NCBI GenBank assembly: GCA_030323885.1
Contig: CM059187.1
Span: forward strand, 85,760,614-85,824,613
Direction: 5' to 3'
DNA from: Branchipolynoe longqiensis
Taxonomy: Eukaryota; Annelida; Polychaeta; Phyllodocida; Polynoidae
DNA: 64,000 nucleotides
The notes below the pieces were generated by a model that was given only the letters and a program-made list of their open reading frames with translations, ran no database searches and was not told the origin of the DNA. The stretch's first letter is position 1. Each line of letters begins with the position of its first letter. Shown one piece after another: positions 1-11,049 of the stretch. The position numbers and the translations under genes are program-made.

Positions 1-920
1 CGAACAGGCTGTTATCGAGTTTGTGGTGGTGGTGTGAGTCGACTGTTCTGGTGGTGGTGTTGTGAGTAGGTTGTCATGGTGATGGTTGTGGTGTTGTGAG
101 TTTGAATGTTATGGTGTTAGTTGTGGTGTTGTGAGTATACTGTTATGGTCCTGGTTGTGGATGCCAGTGGAGGTGTATAATTTGTGGAATGCTGGGGGGA
201 GGATATTGATGTTGAGCTTGTAATGGCTTGTGATTGCAGTGGAGTGATGGTGGAATGAAGGCAATTACATGAATGATGCAGGAGCTGTGTGTCTCAGAGT
301 AATGGTGGAGGCAGTGGTGGTGGAGGAATCAAGTGGTGGTTGTGGCAAGTGGTGTTCGTGGTGGAAAGTGGTGGTAGAGGCAAGTGGTGGTGGAGGCGGC
401 AAGTGATGGCGGTGGTGGCAAGTGGTGGTGGTAGTGGCAAGTGGTGGTGGTGGCAAGTGGTGGTGGTGGGTGGTGGTAGTGGTGGCTCATAGTGACAGTG
501 GCTGGTAATAACAGTGCACACGGTGGTGGTAGTGGTGGTGCTGGCTTGCATTAGTGGAGTTGACGGAGCAGTATTAGTGGTTGCAGTGGCAGTGTTGGTG
601 GTGGAGGTAGTAATAGTGGTGGTGATGGTGCAGAAATGGCAGTGTTGGAAGTTGCTGCTAATGGCAATGTAGACGGTGGTGGTAGGGCTGTTTCTAGTGG
701 TAGTAGCTGCTAGTGTCATTGCTGGTAGTGGTGGTAGTGGTGCTAGTGGAGACGGAGGCTTGCTTCTCCTGGCAATGGCTGGTAATGATGGAGCAGTGCA
801 GACGGTAATAGTGTAGCAGTGTTTGTGGTGACAGTGGCGGGTACTGTCAGTGGCAGTGCAGGCTGTGGCTGTAGTGGTGGCGGTAGTGGTTATGGTGGTG
901 GTTAGATTGGAGCCGAGTGG
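1..920. repeat. TGG/GTG-rich low-complexity tract
   Basis: The plus strand is a decayed mixture of GTGGTGG, AGTGG and GTTGTGG triplet-like units with almost no C. Open frames on both strands here translate to W/V/G-rich or T/H/P-rich strings and are repeat artefacts. No gene is visible. Confidence 0.85.
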
Positions 921-959
921 GAGGCGTGTTATATGGATCGTAAAGCATGGGCAATGAGG

Positions 960-1160
960 CGTGGGAGCGCGTCGGCCGTGCTGGTGGCGGGCGGCGAGCC
1001 GTGAGTGGCGAGCGGTGAGCGGCGAGCGGCGGGAGGCGGGCGGCGGGAGGCGGGCGGCGGGCGGCGGGCGGCGGGCGGCGGGCGGTGGGCGGCGGGCAGC
1101 GGGCGGTGGGCGGCGGGCAGCGGGCGGCGGGCGGCTGGCGGAGGGCGGCGGCGAGATGAC
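960..1160. repeat. GC-rich minisatellite (GGCGGGC/GGCGGGA units)
   Basis: Back-to-back GGCGGGC, GGCGGGA and GGTGGGC heptamer-like units with short interruptions. The G-rich strand is plus, as in the flanking tracts. The Arg/Pro/Ala-rich frames here are by-products. Repeated GGG runs could form G-quadruplexes, which is an inference. Confidence 0.85.
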
Positions 1161-1469
1161 TTATGAGATGTGCCGCCAACCTGCCCACGGCTCATTTGGC
1201 CCAATTAGCTAAATCAGCCGATGACACCCCCTTGTTAGGCTTATTACGGGCCAGGACAGCCAGGCCAGGGGTCACCGCCTGGCCGGCATTGACCGGCCGG
1301 CCGGGTTAAAGTTATAGACGGGCCCGGGGACCAACGTGTCTGGCGGCAGCCCGACCAACAAGGGCTAGAATCTGCTTCCGGTGTGCACTTCCGGCTTAGC
1401 GGCGCCCAACTTCCAGCCAGGGATTTCCGGCTTAACGGGCCGAGCACCGGCAGCTTAACGGGCGGCATG
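1161..1469. other. GC-rich spacer without recognised feature
   Basis: Non-tandem GC-rich DNA with several GGCCGG and GGCCAGG motifs. Open frames are short and uncharacteristic. Nothing else is supported. Confidence 0.5.
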
Positions 1470-2455
1470 TGGTGGATGACAGGTCGGGGTCTGGTGGTGA
1501 GTGGTGGTGGGTGGTGGTGGTGGGTGGGGGTGGGTGGGGGTGGGGGTGGATGATGGTGGTGGTGGGTAGTCGTGGGGGGGGGTGGTTGTGGTGGTTGTGG
1601 TAGTGGTTGTGGTGGTGGTTGTGGTGGTGGTTTTGGTGGTGGTAGTATGTAATTGGTGGTGCATGGTGGGTGGTGGGTTGTGGTGGTGGTGGGTGGTGTT
1701 TGTGGTGAGTGGGTGGTGGGTAATGGTGGTTGTGGTGGTTGTGATGGTAGTATGTAATTGGTGGTGTGTGGTGGGTGGTGGGTGGTGTTTGTGGTGAGTG
1801 GGTGGTGGGTAGTGCTGGTTGTGGTGGTTGTGGTGGTTGTGGTGGTTGTGATGGTAGTATATAATTAGTGGTGCGTGGTGGGTGGTGTGTTGTGTGGTGG
1901 CGAGTAGCGCTGGTTGTGGTGGTTGTGGCGGTAGTCTCTAATTAGTGGTGCGTGGTGGGTTGTGGGGTGTGGGTTGCGGATGATGGCTGCTTGAGGGTGA
2001 TGGATGGTGGAAGTTGGTGGTGGATTTGGTGGTTGATGATAATCGGTAGTGGTTGGTAGGTGGGCTGTGTAGGGTGATGGGTGGTGATGGGTGGTGGTGG
2101 GTGGTGGATGGTGGTGGTTGTTGTGTTTGATGATAGTCGGTATGGGGTGGTGGGTGGGTGGCACATGGTGATGGATGGTGGCTGGTCGTGGTAGGTGATG
2201 GATGGTGGGTGATGGGTGTTGGTGGGTGGTTGGTGGGTCGCACATGATGGTGGATGGTGGGTGGTGGGTGGTGGGTGGTGGGCTTAGCAGTGATGTGTGT
2301 AGGTGGGTGGGTCGTACAGGGTGGTGGAGGGTTGGTGATGGGTGGTGTCCTTTGCAGTGATGGGTGTTGGTGGGTGTTGGGTGGGTTGTACAGGGTAGTT
2401 GGTGGCGGGTGGCTTTGCAGTGATGGGTGATGGTGGGTGGTGATGGGAGATATTG
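1470..2455. repeat. GTGGTGGGTGGT minisatellite tract
   Basis: Imperfect tandem units of the type GTGGTGGGTGGTGG, interspersed with GTAGTATGTAATTGGTGGTG blocks near 1645, 1750, 1855 and 1935, so a longer sub-repeat of roughly 90-110 bp exists. The H/P/T-rich minus-strand frames are artefacts. Confidence 0.8.
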
Positions 2456-2462
2456 GTATATA

Positions 2463-3362
2463 GGTCATTCTTTAAAACTGGGCACGAAAGTGTGACATGG
2501 AAACCAAAAGTGAAAACCTTCCAAATAATAGCAAAAAACCTGCCAAATAATAGCCTAATCAAATGTCCTATGAAGGTTTGTATGTTGTGTTTGTTTGTTG
2601 TTGTTTTACATCCTAGCAACATCTAAGGTCATATCAGGATGGGTACCGACTTGTGACAGTACGCACTCATGGCGACTTTATAGTGCTCGCCACTGGGAAA
2701 TCAGGCCGCTCAGTCCCACTCAGTCACACTATCCTGACACTGAGCTAACCAGTCCTTGCCCTATCCTATTAATGCTGAGCGCCAGGCTAGGAAGCAACAA
2801 ATACAAATTTTAAAGTCATTGGTTTGACTTGACCGGGAACCAAACTCCCCACCTTCCACACGCGAGGCCCACGCTCTACCGATTAGGCCACCGTGTATGT
2901 TGTGCATATGTCAGAGTTGAAAGAAATTAATTTCACTTTTTGAATTAGAACTTATGCAAATTGAGCAATACATTAATATCACTCGTGTAACATGAAAATC
3001 AAAGACACATCCATTACCTCATTTTAACATATACAACATAATAAAACAAGATTTGATTGATAACTCTTAAGCCGACAAGGTTATGACTTACAAGAAAAGA
3101 CTGGAAAAATAAGTTGAAAAAAGTTTGGCTACATGCATAGTGTAAATGTGTACATTTTCACTGTTTCACATAAGCACCAAATCACATAAGTAAAGTTTCA
3201 ATTTCTTTATTGGGATAGCTTCAATAAATGTACTATTGCTAACATACTTAATACACAGATGATACAAGAGTTATTTGACTTTCAATCAAATAATGAAAGA
3301 ACAAATTATCAGCATCGTAATGTGGAAAGCAAATATGTGGTGCCCAGTTTTAAAGAATGACC
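2463..3362. mobile_element. Possible TIR element (22-bp perfect inverted repeat ends)
   Basis: GGTCATTCTTTAAAACTGGG plus CA at 2463-2484 is the exact reverse complement of 3341-3362. The 900-bp interval is AT-rich and noncoding and contains a SINE at 2590-2893. The arrangement fits a non-autonomous DNA transposon or foldback element. No transposase ORF and no clear target duplication are seen. Confidence 0.5.
2590..2893 (-). mobile_element. tRNA-headed SINE, full copy with target duplication
   Basis: Read on the minus strand it begins with a tRNA-like head containing GGCCTAATCGGTAGAGCG, resembling an A box. A body carrying the conserved GTCGCCATGAGTGCG-type block follows, and the tail is GTAAAACAACAAC-like. 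It is flanked by an 11-bp direct repeat TGTATGTTGTG at 2579-2589 and 2894-2904, the signature of target-primed insertion. SINEs encode no protein and borrow LINE machinery. It is the same family as the copies at 10.8, 29.2, 29.8, 31.5, 34.3, 42.3 and 44.5 kb. Confidence 0.85.
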
Positions 3363-4092
3363 GATATAGGCATGGAGCTGAGTGTTGTGGTGATGTGGCG
3401 TGGGGTTAGAATATGCTCCAGGATCAGCCATCGGAAAAGTAGAAGTAGAGAGGATGGTGGGTGGGTGGCAGTGGCCTGTACACTGACTGTGGATGTTGGG
3501 AGGTGGGTGTGTATGTGAGGTGAGAGGTGAGGAGTGAGAGTAGGGGTTGGGTGTGGACGTGGCAGGTAGCAGGTGAACGAGGGGCAGCCGATGGATAAAT
3601 GAAAGTTGGAGGCGTGGTGGGTAGTAGAAGGTGTCAGGCTTTAGAAGGTGTTAGAAGGTGTTAGAATGTGTTAGAAGGTGGTATTATGGATGTCAGGATG
3701 CGGCCACTGGATTGAGAGATGCCAGTTGAATAAGTCAGCCGTGCCCGCTTAGTGTTAGGTTGCTCATGTATTAAGCATACATTAAGGGGTTTCTAACAAG
3801 TGTACCTCTTTATTCAGACGCTTACCCAGTCAACAGAAGTTGAAGTTTGATTTTCGGATTTTCAAATTTGGGTGTTCTATTTGTACGCGCCCTCCGATTT
3901 CCGAAGGTAGTATGTGTTTGAAGTGAGGAAATAAAATAATCAGAAAAAGATTTAATACAACGCAACAAAATTAGACTAAATACCTAGGCATCACAACTGT
4001 GTATCACATGTAGCATTATGGTATACATATTCTGATATTGGGTAATTTGTACTAACTACTTTGCTTGTGATTTGGTGGTAGATTAGTTGATT
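2905..4092. other. AT-rich spacer then GGTGTTAGAA-rich tract, no gene
   Basis: 2905-3340 is AT-rich with no sizeable ORF. 3400-3700 is G/T-rich with short GGTGTTAGAAGGTG repeats near 3635-3690. 3700-4090 is unremarkable. No coding, RNA or regulatory signal is supported. Confidence 0.5.
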
Positions 4093-4138
4093 GTTGGGGT
4101 TTTACGTCCTGGCAACATCTAAGCTCATATCAGGGGGG
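4093..4138 (-). repeat. SINE tail fragment
   Basis: Contains TTTTACGTCCTGGCAACATC followed by TCATATCAGG, the reverse complement of the 3' end of the tRNA-headed SINE family. The head and body are missing. Confidence 0.7.
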
Positions 4139-4735
4139 GTTCGTGGTAGATGATTGGGTCTAATTTGTAGAATATGGTAGAAGATGGGAGCTTGGAAATG
4201 CGGTGTGATGAGAGAAATGGGACATTTAGATTTAGTAGAGGTTAGATTTATATCATGAGGGAAATAGATGGTGTGCAGGTGGTGGTAAATAGCAGGTGGT
4301 GAAGCAGGGTAGTCGAGAACTTTCATATAACGAGGACAGTGGGTGATCTGCATTGTGTGGAAGACAACAGATGGTGGAACATAGTAGTCAACAACTTTCA
4401 TATCATAAAGAATAGTTGGTGATCGTCAGTGTATCATAGGAGGAGTGTCAATTTTGGAAGTCAAATGGTTTACTTAACAGTAGCAACCCTTTTTTCACAA
4501 TGTATCCCATTTTTCCAAATTTATCCCACAGAAAATACAGATTAATTCATATCCTGCTGAGTAATGTGCAAATGCTAGTCTAGCCCGATACATTTGTAAA
4601 AGTTTACAAAAGAATAGCAAATGAAAATAAATATGGGGCAAGCGATTTTTCAGGCACGGGGGGGGGGGGTGGTCACCTTTCTTATTAAATGTATTTGGCC
4701 TAACGAGGACAGGGGGTGGTGCGCAGTTGGTGGTA
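4139..4735. repeat. Degenerate edge of the 75-bp satellite
   Basis: Diverged relatives of the satellite occur here, for example GGTGGAACATAGTAGTCAAC near 4373 and GGTGGTATATGACAGAGGGT near 4727, mixed with unrelated AT-rich DNA and a G run at 4660-4671. Minus-strand open frames are repeat-derived. Confidence 0.6.
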
Positions 4736-7010
4736 TATGACAGAGGGTGGAACATGGGTCATAGTGAGTGTTATATTATAACGGATGTGGGTGGTGTGTA
4801 GGTGGTAGATAACAGAGGGTGGAATATAGTTGATGGTGAGTGTTATATGATAACTGACATGGGTGGTGTGTAGGTGGTGGTAGATATCAGAGGGTGGAAC
4901 ATGGTTGATGGTGAGTTGTATATGATAACCGACATGGGTGGTGTGTAGGTGGTGGTAGATATCAGAGGGTGGAACATGGTTGATGGTGAGTTTTATATGA
5001 TAAGGGCAGTGGATGGTGTGTAGGTGGTGGTAGATAACACTGTGTGGAACATGGTTGATGGTGAGTTTTATATGATAACGGATGTGGATGGTGTGTAGGT
5101 GGTGGTAGATATCAGAGGGTGGAACATGGTTGATGGTCAGTGTTATATGATAACGGACGTGGGTGGTGTGTAGGTGGTGGTAGATATCAGAGGGTGGAAC
5201 ATGGTTGATGGTGAGTTGTATAAGGTAGGGCAGGGGGTGGTGTGTAGGCGGTGGTAGATAACCCTGTGTGGAACATGGTTGATGGTGAGTTTTATATGAT
5301 AACGGATGTGGGTGGTGTGTAGGTGGTGGTTGATATCAGAGGGTGGAACATGGTTGATGGTGAGTTGTATATGATAACCAACATGGGTGGTGTGTAGGTG
5401 GTGGTAGATATCAGAGGGTGGAACATGGTTGATGGTGAGTTGTATATGATAAGGGCAGTGGATGGTGTGTAGGTGGTGGTAGATAACACTGTGTGGAACA
5501 TGGTTGATGGTGAGTTTTATATGATAACGGATGTGGATGGTGTGTAGGTGGTGGTAGATAACACTGTTTGGAACATGGTTGATGGTGAGTTTTATATGAT
5601 AACGGATGTGGATGGTGTGTAGGTGGTGGTAGATATCAGAGGGTGGAACATGGTTGATGGTGAGTGTTATATGATAACGGACGTGGGTGGTGTGTAGGTG
5701 GTGGTAGATATCAGAGGGTGGAACATGGTTGATGGTGAGTTGTATATGGTAGGGCAGGGGGTGGTGTGTAGGCGGTGGTAGATAACACTGTGTGGAACAT
5801 GGTTGATGGTGAATGTTATATGATAACGGACGTGGGTGGTGTGTAGGTGGTGGTAGATATCAGAGGGTGGAACATGGTTGATGGTGAGTGTTATATGATA
5901 ACGGATGTGGGTGGTGTGTAGGTGGTGGTAGATATCAGAGGGTGGAACATGGTTGATGGTCAGTTTTATATGATAAGGGCAGTTGATGGTGTGTAGGTGG
6001 TGGTAGATAACACTGTGAGGAACATGGTTGATGGTGAGTGTTATATGATAACGGATGTGGGTGGTGTGTAGGTGGTGGTAGATATCAGAGGGTGGAACAT
6101 GGTTGATGGTGAGTTGTATATGGTAGGGCAGGGGGTGGTGTGTAGGCTGTGGTAGATAACACTGTGTGGAACATGGTTGATGGTGAATGTTATATGATAA
6201 CGGATGTGGGTGGTGTGTAGGTGGTGGTAGATATCAGAGAGTGGAACATGGTTGATGGTAAGTGTTATATGATAACGGACGTGGGTGGTGTGTAGGTGGT
6301 GGTAGATATCAGAGGGTGGAACATGGTTGATGGTGAGTGTTATATGATAACGGACGTGGGTGGTGTGTAGGTGGTGGTAGATAGCAGATGGTGGAACATG
6401 GTTGATGGTGAGTTTTATATGATAAGGGCAGTGGATGGTGTGTAGGTGGTGGTAGATAACACTGTGAGGAACATGGTTGATGGTGAGTGTTATATGATAA
6501 CGGATGTGGGTGGTGTGTAGGTGGTGGTAGATATCAGAGGGTGGAACATGGTTGATGGTGAGTTGTATATGGTAGGGCATGGGGTGGTGTGTAGGCGGTG
6601 GTAGATAACACTGTGTGGAACATGGTTGATGGTGAATGTTATATGATAACGGACGTGGGTGGTGTGTAGGTGGTGGTAGATATCAGAGGGTGGAACATGG
6701 TGGATGGTGAGTTGTATATGGTAGGGCAGGGGGTGGTGTGTAGGCGGTGGTAGATAACACTGTGAGGAACATGGTTGATGGTGAGTGTTATATGATAACG
6801 GACGTGGGTGGTGTGTAGGTGGTGGTAGATATCAGAGGGTGGAACATGGTTGATGGTGAGTGTTATATGATGAGGGCAGTAGGTGGTGTGCGGGTGGTGG
6901 TAGATAACAGGGTGTGGAACATGGTTGATGGTGACTGTTATATGATAAGGGCAGTGGGTGGTGTGCGGGTGGTGATATATAGCAAGGTGTGGAACATGGT
7001 TGACAGCCAA
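4736..7010. repeat. 75-bp tandem satellite, about 30 units
   Basis: The phrase GGAACATGGTTGATGGT recurs at 6093, 6168, 6243 and 6318, giving a strict 75-bp period, and continues through the block. Each unit has the form GGTGTGTAGGTGGTGGTAGA then TATCAGAGGGT or TAACACTGTGT. Several monomer variants alternate (GATAACGGACGTGG, GGTAGGGCAGGGGG and GATAAGGGCAGTGG types). Because 75 is 25 codons, minus-strand frames stay open and give repetitive H/T/Y-rich peptides of up to 179 residues. These are artefacts. Confidence 0.95.
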
Positions 7011-7171
7011 CAACTTTCATAAAACGAGGGCAGTGGGTGATGTGCAGTTGGCGATGGCCAAACATGGTAGCCATCTAATTTTATATGAAGGAACGAGATG
7101 GTAGGTGATGTGCACTCGCTGTTAATATAGGTGTATCATTCAAGACAAGTGTTGTCTGGTGGAAAGTAAGC

Positions 7172-7274
7172 AACATGTGTAAGTCGCCATGAGTGCGCGC
7201 TGTCGCAAATCGGTACGCATCCTGATATGACCCTAGATGTTGCCAGGAGGTAAAACTCCAACAACCAACCAAGT
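7172..7274 (+). repeat. SINE 3' fragment
   Basis: Contains AAGTCGCCATGAGTGCGCGC, an ATCCTGATATGACCCTAGAT-like block and a CCAACAACCAACCAA tail. This is the 3' third of the tRNA-headed SINE family in plus orientation; the head is missing. Confidence 0.75.
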
Positions 7275-7429
7275 AGGAGTTTGTTTTTAGTCTGGCAGTG
7301 ACCATAGAACGTAGGGGGGAGGGGATAAGAGAGTAGTGTAATGATGTGGACACGTTCGAGTATCTGCGTGCATTCATTACATACATTACAGGTAGAATGT
7401 GATGGCAAATGCGTAGAGTAGAGGGGAGA

Positions 7430-8240
7430 AGTGGGTGGAAGGATATGGGAAGTAGGTGGACGAAGATGGGAAGTGGGTCGGAGGAGATTGCACGAAGTGG
7501 GATGCAATAGACTGGAAGTGGGTAGCAGGAGGCCATAAAAGGGTGAAGGGACACGGGAAGTGGGTGGCAGGAGACCGGACGTGAATGAAAGGAGACAGCA
7601 AGTGGGTGGAAGGAGACCGGAAGTGGAAGCAAGGAGACAGGAAGTGAGTGGTAGGAGAGCGGAAGTGGATGAACGGAGACAGGAAGTGGGTGGAAGGAGG
7701 CCGGAGGTGATTGCAAGGAAACAGGAAGTGGGTGGCAGGAGACCGGAAGTGGGTGCATGGAGGAAGTCGATGGAAGGAGACCGGAAGTGGGTGGCAGGAG
7801 ACCGGAAGTTGATGAAGGGAGACAGGAAGTGGATTGAAGGAGACAGGAAGTGGGTTGGAGGAGACCGGCAGTGAATGAAGGGAGGTGATAAGTGGGTGGA
7901 AAGAGACAGGAAGTAGATGGGACGAGACCGGAAGTGGGCTAAAGGTGATGGGAAGTTTGTGGTGTAGATAGGGGGACGTGGGTTGGATCAGATGGAATAT
8001 GGTGGAAAGAGATGAGAAGTGTTTGGAACTGGAGATTTGAGAACTGGATGAAAAGAGAAGGGAAGTTGATGGTCGAAGACAGGACTTGGGTGGAAGAAGA
8101 TGACACCTGCGTTCAAGTAGACCGGAAGTGCATGGAAATAAAAGGGAAGTGGGTAGAAATAGAACAGAACTAGGGTGGAAAGATATGGGAAGTGTGTGGA
8201 AGAAGAAAGGGAATGGGTGGAAGAAAGCAAGACTGGGATG
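7430..8240. repeat. 21-bp minisatellite
   Basis: Units of the type AAGTGGGTGGAAGGAGACCGG follow one another at 21-bp spacing, clearest from 7550 to 7870 and decaying toward 8240. The period is seven codons, so long frames stay open on the minus strand (a 330-residue P/S/H-rich frame) and the plus strand (a 104-residue R/E/G-rich frame). Both are artefacts rather than genes. Confidence 0.93.
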
Positions 8241-9118
8241 AAAGCTAGACTTGGGTGAGAGGAGCCGATCAGTGCGTAGACTAGAAGAGAGGTGAGAAGT
8301 TGGTGGCAGAAGAGGTAGGTGGGTGGGTGAGCGGGTGGTTCTGAATGAAAGTAAGTCGCTGACGACAAATTCAGGCATGTATGTGGGTAGGCAGTAGGCG
8401 ATTAGGTGGGTAGGCGGCTCGGCGGATAAGTGGGTAATAGGCGGGTAAGAAGAAGTAGCCGGTCGGCAGGCAGGTGGGGTACAGGGTGCCTCAACCAGCT
8501 CTAAGTGTGTTTGCGGCGAGGTGGGAAGGGGGAGACTACAGGCGGCGTTCTATATCCGTCAGTATACACCAATCCCCGGGTAGACTCGGCGAAGTGGCAT
8601 GCGTAACGCGAAACTGATTAAAGCCGCGTCAAACGACACCGCAATCTATTACGTAATAATTAGAGTGTAATGAGGGGCATAACTTACCGGGCCTGGCATG
8701 TGCTATTAAATAATTTCCATGCTAGGCCGGCATTGCCCGCCTTTTTTGCGCGCCTCCTGCCGGGTACCGGGTGCACGGTGCCGGCTGCCGGGAGCCGGGT
8801 GCTGGGTGCGGGAAGTACGCGGCCTCAAGAACGAGGCCGCCGCTAGGAATGCCTCACTCCCAGCGCACGCCAGAGTTCTGACTTGCGCCTGAGCGATCTG
8901 CGGTCCCTATACAATGTGCACTGTGCGCTATGCGCTGTCTGGACATTCCTGCGCATCACAGTCATTAGCTTCACCATTCGCGCCCTGTCATCACACTTGG
9001 CAGCTCTACCCCATCTCACACTGGGGGGGGGGGGGATTATAACTTTGGAGTTTCTACCCTCCCTCCCTCTCCTCCTCACCCGAACATGCAACCCCTTCTG
9101 CGAGTCTTTCTCATTCTA
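8241..9118. other. Mixed spacer, no gene recognised
   Basis: 8241-8460 continues the purine-rich decay of the minisatellite. 8500-8840 is GC-rich with GCCGGGTGC-type short repeats near 8760-8810. A G run sits at 9023-9035. Frames of 70-80 codons on both strands at 8843-9119 overlap and lack family features. Confidence 0.45.
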
Positions 9119-9285
9119 ATCGAAAGTTTTGAAAGTGAGCAGATTGACACTTTGTGCACGGTGTAGAGGAGTTGCGGAGGAGAGAATGCTCACTCCGCAG
9201 TGAATACAATGGAGGTTAATGTGGTTGGAGAGAAACAGTAAGGGGCTGACCTTATTTATATCCACATAATGAATTATATAGTACA
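9119..9285 (+). repeat. Dispersed repeat, copy 1
   Basis: The block with TTTTGAAAGTGAGCAGA, GAGAGAATGCTCACTCC and TTATTTATATCCACATAA matches, in inverse orientation, 19085-19260. It is a noncoding interspersed repeat of unknown class. Confidence 0.65.
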
Positions 9286-9410
9286 GATATCCTGACGAAT
9301 TTTGTTAGCTAATAGTAATACCGCCCTCACCATTCTGCACCCTTGCTACCCTCCTTCCACTAGGCCCATCTCCGACTTGTCGGCGAAGTGGCTGCAACGC
9401 GGGTCAGTGC

Positions 9411-9412
<2 letters not shown>

Positions 9413-9464
<52 letters not shown>
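9413..9464. repeat. (AT)n microsatellite
   Basis: About 50 bases of uninterrupted TA dinucleotide. Confidence 0.95.
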
Positions 9465-9466
<2 letters not shown>

Positions 9467-9589
9467 TGCTCCCTTGTCGGGGGTGGCGCACAAAGGAAGC
9501 GGCAGATGGGTTAATTGATGAATAGATGGAGGACGTGGCTCATTCATTACGGGCGGCCCGGCGCGCCGTCTTGATCACTGCCGGGGGAG

Positions 9590-10285
9590 ATTAGGGCATG
9601 GGTCCGACGGGCTCCTCCCGGCCTGCCCGCCCACTGCCTGCCTCCTGCCGCACACCGCCTGCCCGCCCACCCCCTGCCTCCTGCCGCACACCACCTTCCC
9701 CGCCCATCGCCTGCGGCACATCATCTACCCGCACTGCCTGCCACCCACCGCCTCACCGCACCGCCCACCGTCTTGGGCGCACCGCCTAACCCCCACCGCC
9801 CACTGCCCACCGCCTATCCCGCACGGCCTCCCCACCCACCGCCCACCACCAACCGCCCGTTGCAGATTACATACTCACCTCGCACCCATCATCTACCACC
9901 CAATACCTACCACCATCACCTACCACCCATCACCTGCCACCCATCACCTACCACCATCAGTAACAACCCATCATCTACCAGCCATCACCTACCACCATCA
10001 CTTACCACCATTACCTACCACCCATCACCTACCACCCATCACTAACCACCCATCACCTACCACCTATCACCTACCACCATCACCTACCACCCATCACTAA
10101 CCACCCATCACCTACCACCTACCACCATCACTTACCACCCATCACCTACCAGCCATCGGCTACCACCCATCACTCACCACCCATCACTCACCACCCATCA
10201 TTCACCACCCATCACCTACCACCCATCACCTACCACCCATCACTCACCGCCCATCACCTACCACCCATCACCTACAATCCATCTG
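9590..10285. repeat. CCACCCATCACCTA-type minisatellite
   Basis: 9600-9860 is CCGCCCACC/CCGCACACCGCC-rich and passes into CACCTACCACCCATCACC units up to about 10275. The C-rich strand is plus, the opposite polarity to the tracts at 1-8 kb. The P/H/T-rich frames are artefacts. Confidence 0.9.
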
Positions 10286-10559
10286 GAGCAGTCATATAAC
10301 AAATTATCTTCTATTTCAACGATTTTAGAGGACATTTAATGTTCCTTTCCCCCATGTTTATGGCACTTTTTGACTTTGCGTTTCCAAGAGAAAAGGTTTT
10401 GCCCAGAGAATTTCTCAATGGTGACCAGCAGTCAACCACCTGGAAATTGAAGAATACCAACCAGTCTACCAACATCACCGAAGAAAAAAATAACTAGGGT
10501 TATGGCCTAAGTTTGTCCTTTGACTCCCGGTCTAAGTGACAGCTACTAATTGTGATACT

Positions 10560-10697
10560 GATATCTAGACCGCCCGATGTTGCCTATATTGTGGCTATCT
10601 AGACCGCCCGGTGTTGACTAGCTTGTGGCTATCTAGACCGTCTGATGTTGACTAGTTGTAATGTGTAGCTATATAGACCGTCCGATGTTGACTAGAC
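10560..10697. repeat. Four tandem units of about 35 bp
   Basis: TATCTAGACCGCCCGATGTT, TATCTAGACCGCCCGGTGTT, TATCTAGACCGTCTGATGTT and TATATAGACCGTCCGATGTT occur in succession, each followed by a short variable stretch. The spacing is about 34-41 bp. Confidence 0.85.
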
Positions 10698-10756
10698 TGG
10701 GGTGGGGGGAATATCCTCCGAACTATTACTCCATCAAGTCATATACGCCCAAATCG

Positions 10757-11037
10757 AACAGACGGAATGGCCGAATGATTGCGCATCAGTTTCCTGTTTT
10801 GGGAGATCAGGGGATCTGAACCCATGGGTTAGTGGGTTCGAACCCTGCTCGATTCAAACCAATTTACACTTGTCACTTCCTAGATCGGCATTATTAGGAT
10901 AGACCAAGGACTGGTTGGCGGCCTGGTCTCGCAGTGGGGCAGCACTAAAAAGTCGCCATGAGTGCGCACTGTCACAAATCGGTACCCATCCAAATATGAC
11001 CTTAGATATTGCTAGGCCGTAAAACAACAACAAACAA
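10757..11037 (+). mobile_element. tRNA-headed SINE (second head type) with 12-bp target duplication
   Basis: The head contains GGAATGGCCGAATGATTGCG and GTGGGTTCGAACCCTGCTC (a B-box-like element). The body AAGTCGCCATGAGTGCGCAC and tail GTAAAACAACAACAAACAAA match the other copies. ACGCCCAAATCG flanks it at 10745-10756 and 11038-11049. The head is longer than in the 2.6-kb copy and resembles a tRNA with a long variable arm, so the family carries at least two head types on one body. Confidence 0.85.
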
Positions 11038-11049
11038 ACGCCCAAATCG

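Noticed and set aside
6041..7013. Repetitive minus-strand ORFs of 124-179 codons
   Set aside because: They are the 75-bp satellite read through; the protein is a 25-residue repeat with the same period and no independent support.
7386..8378. 330-codon minus-strand ORF
   Set aside because: Explained by the 21-bp minisatellite; P/S/H-rich and no domain.
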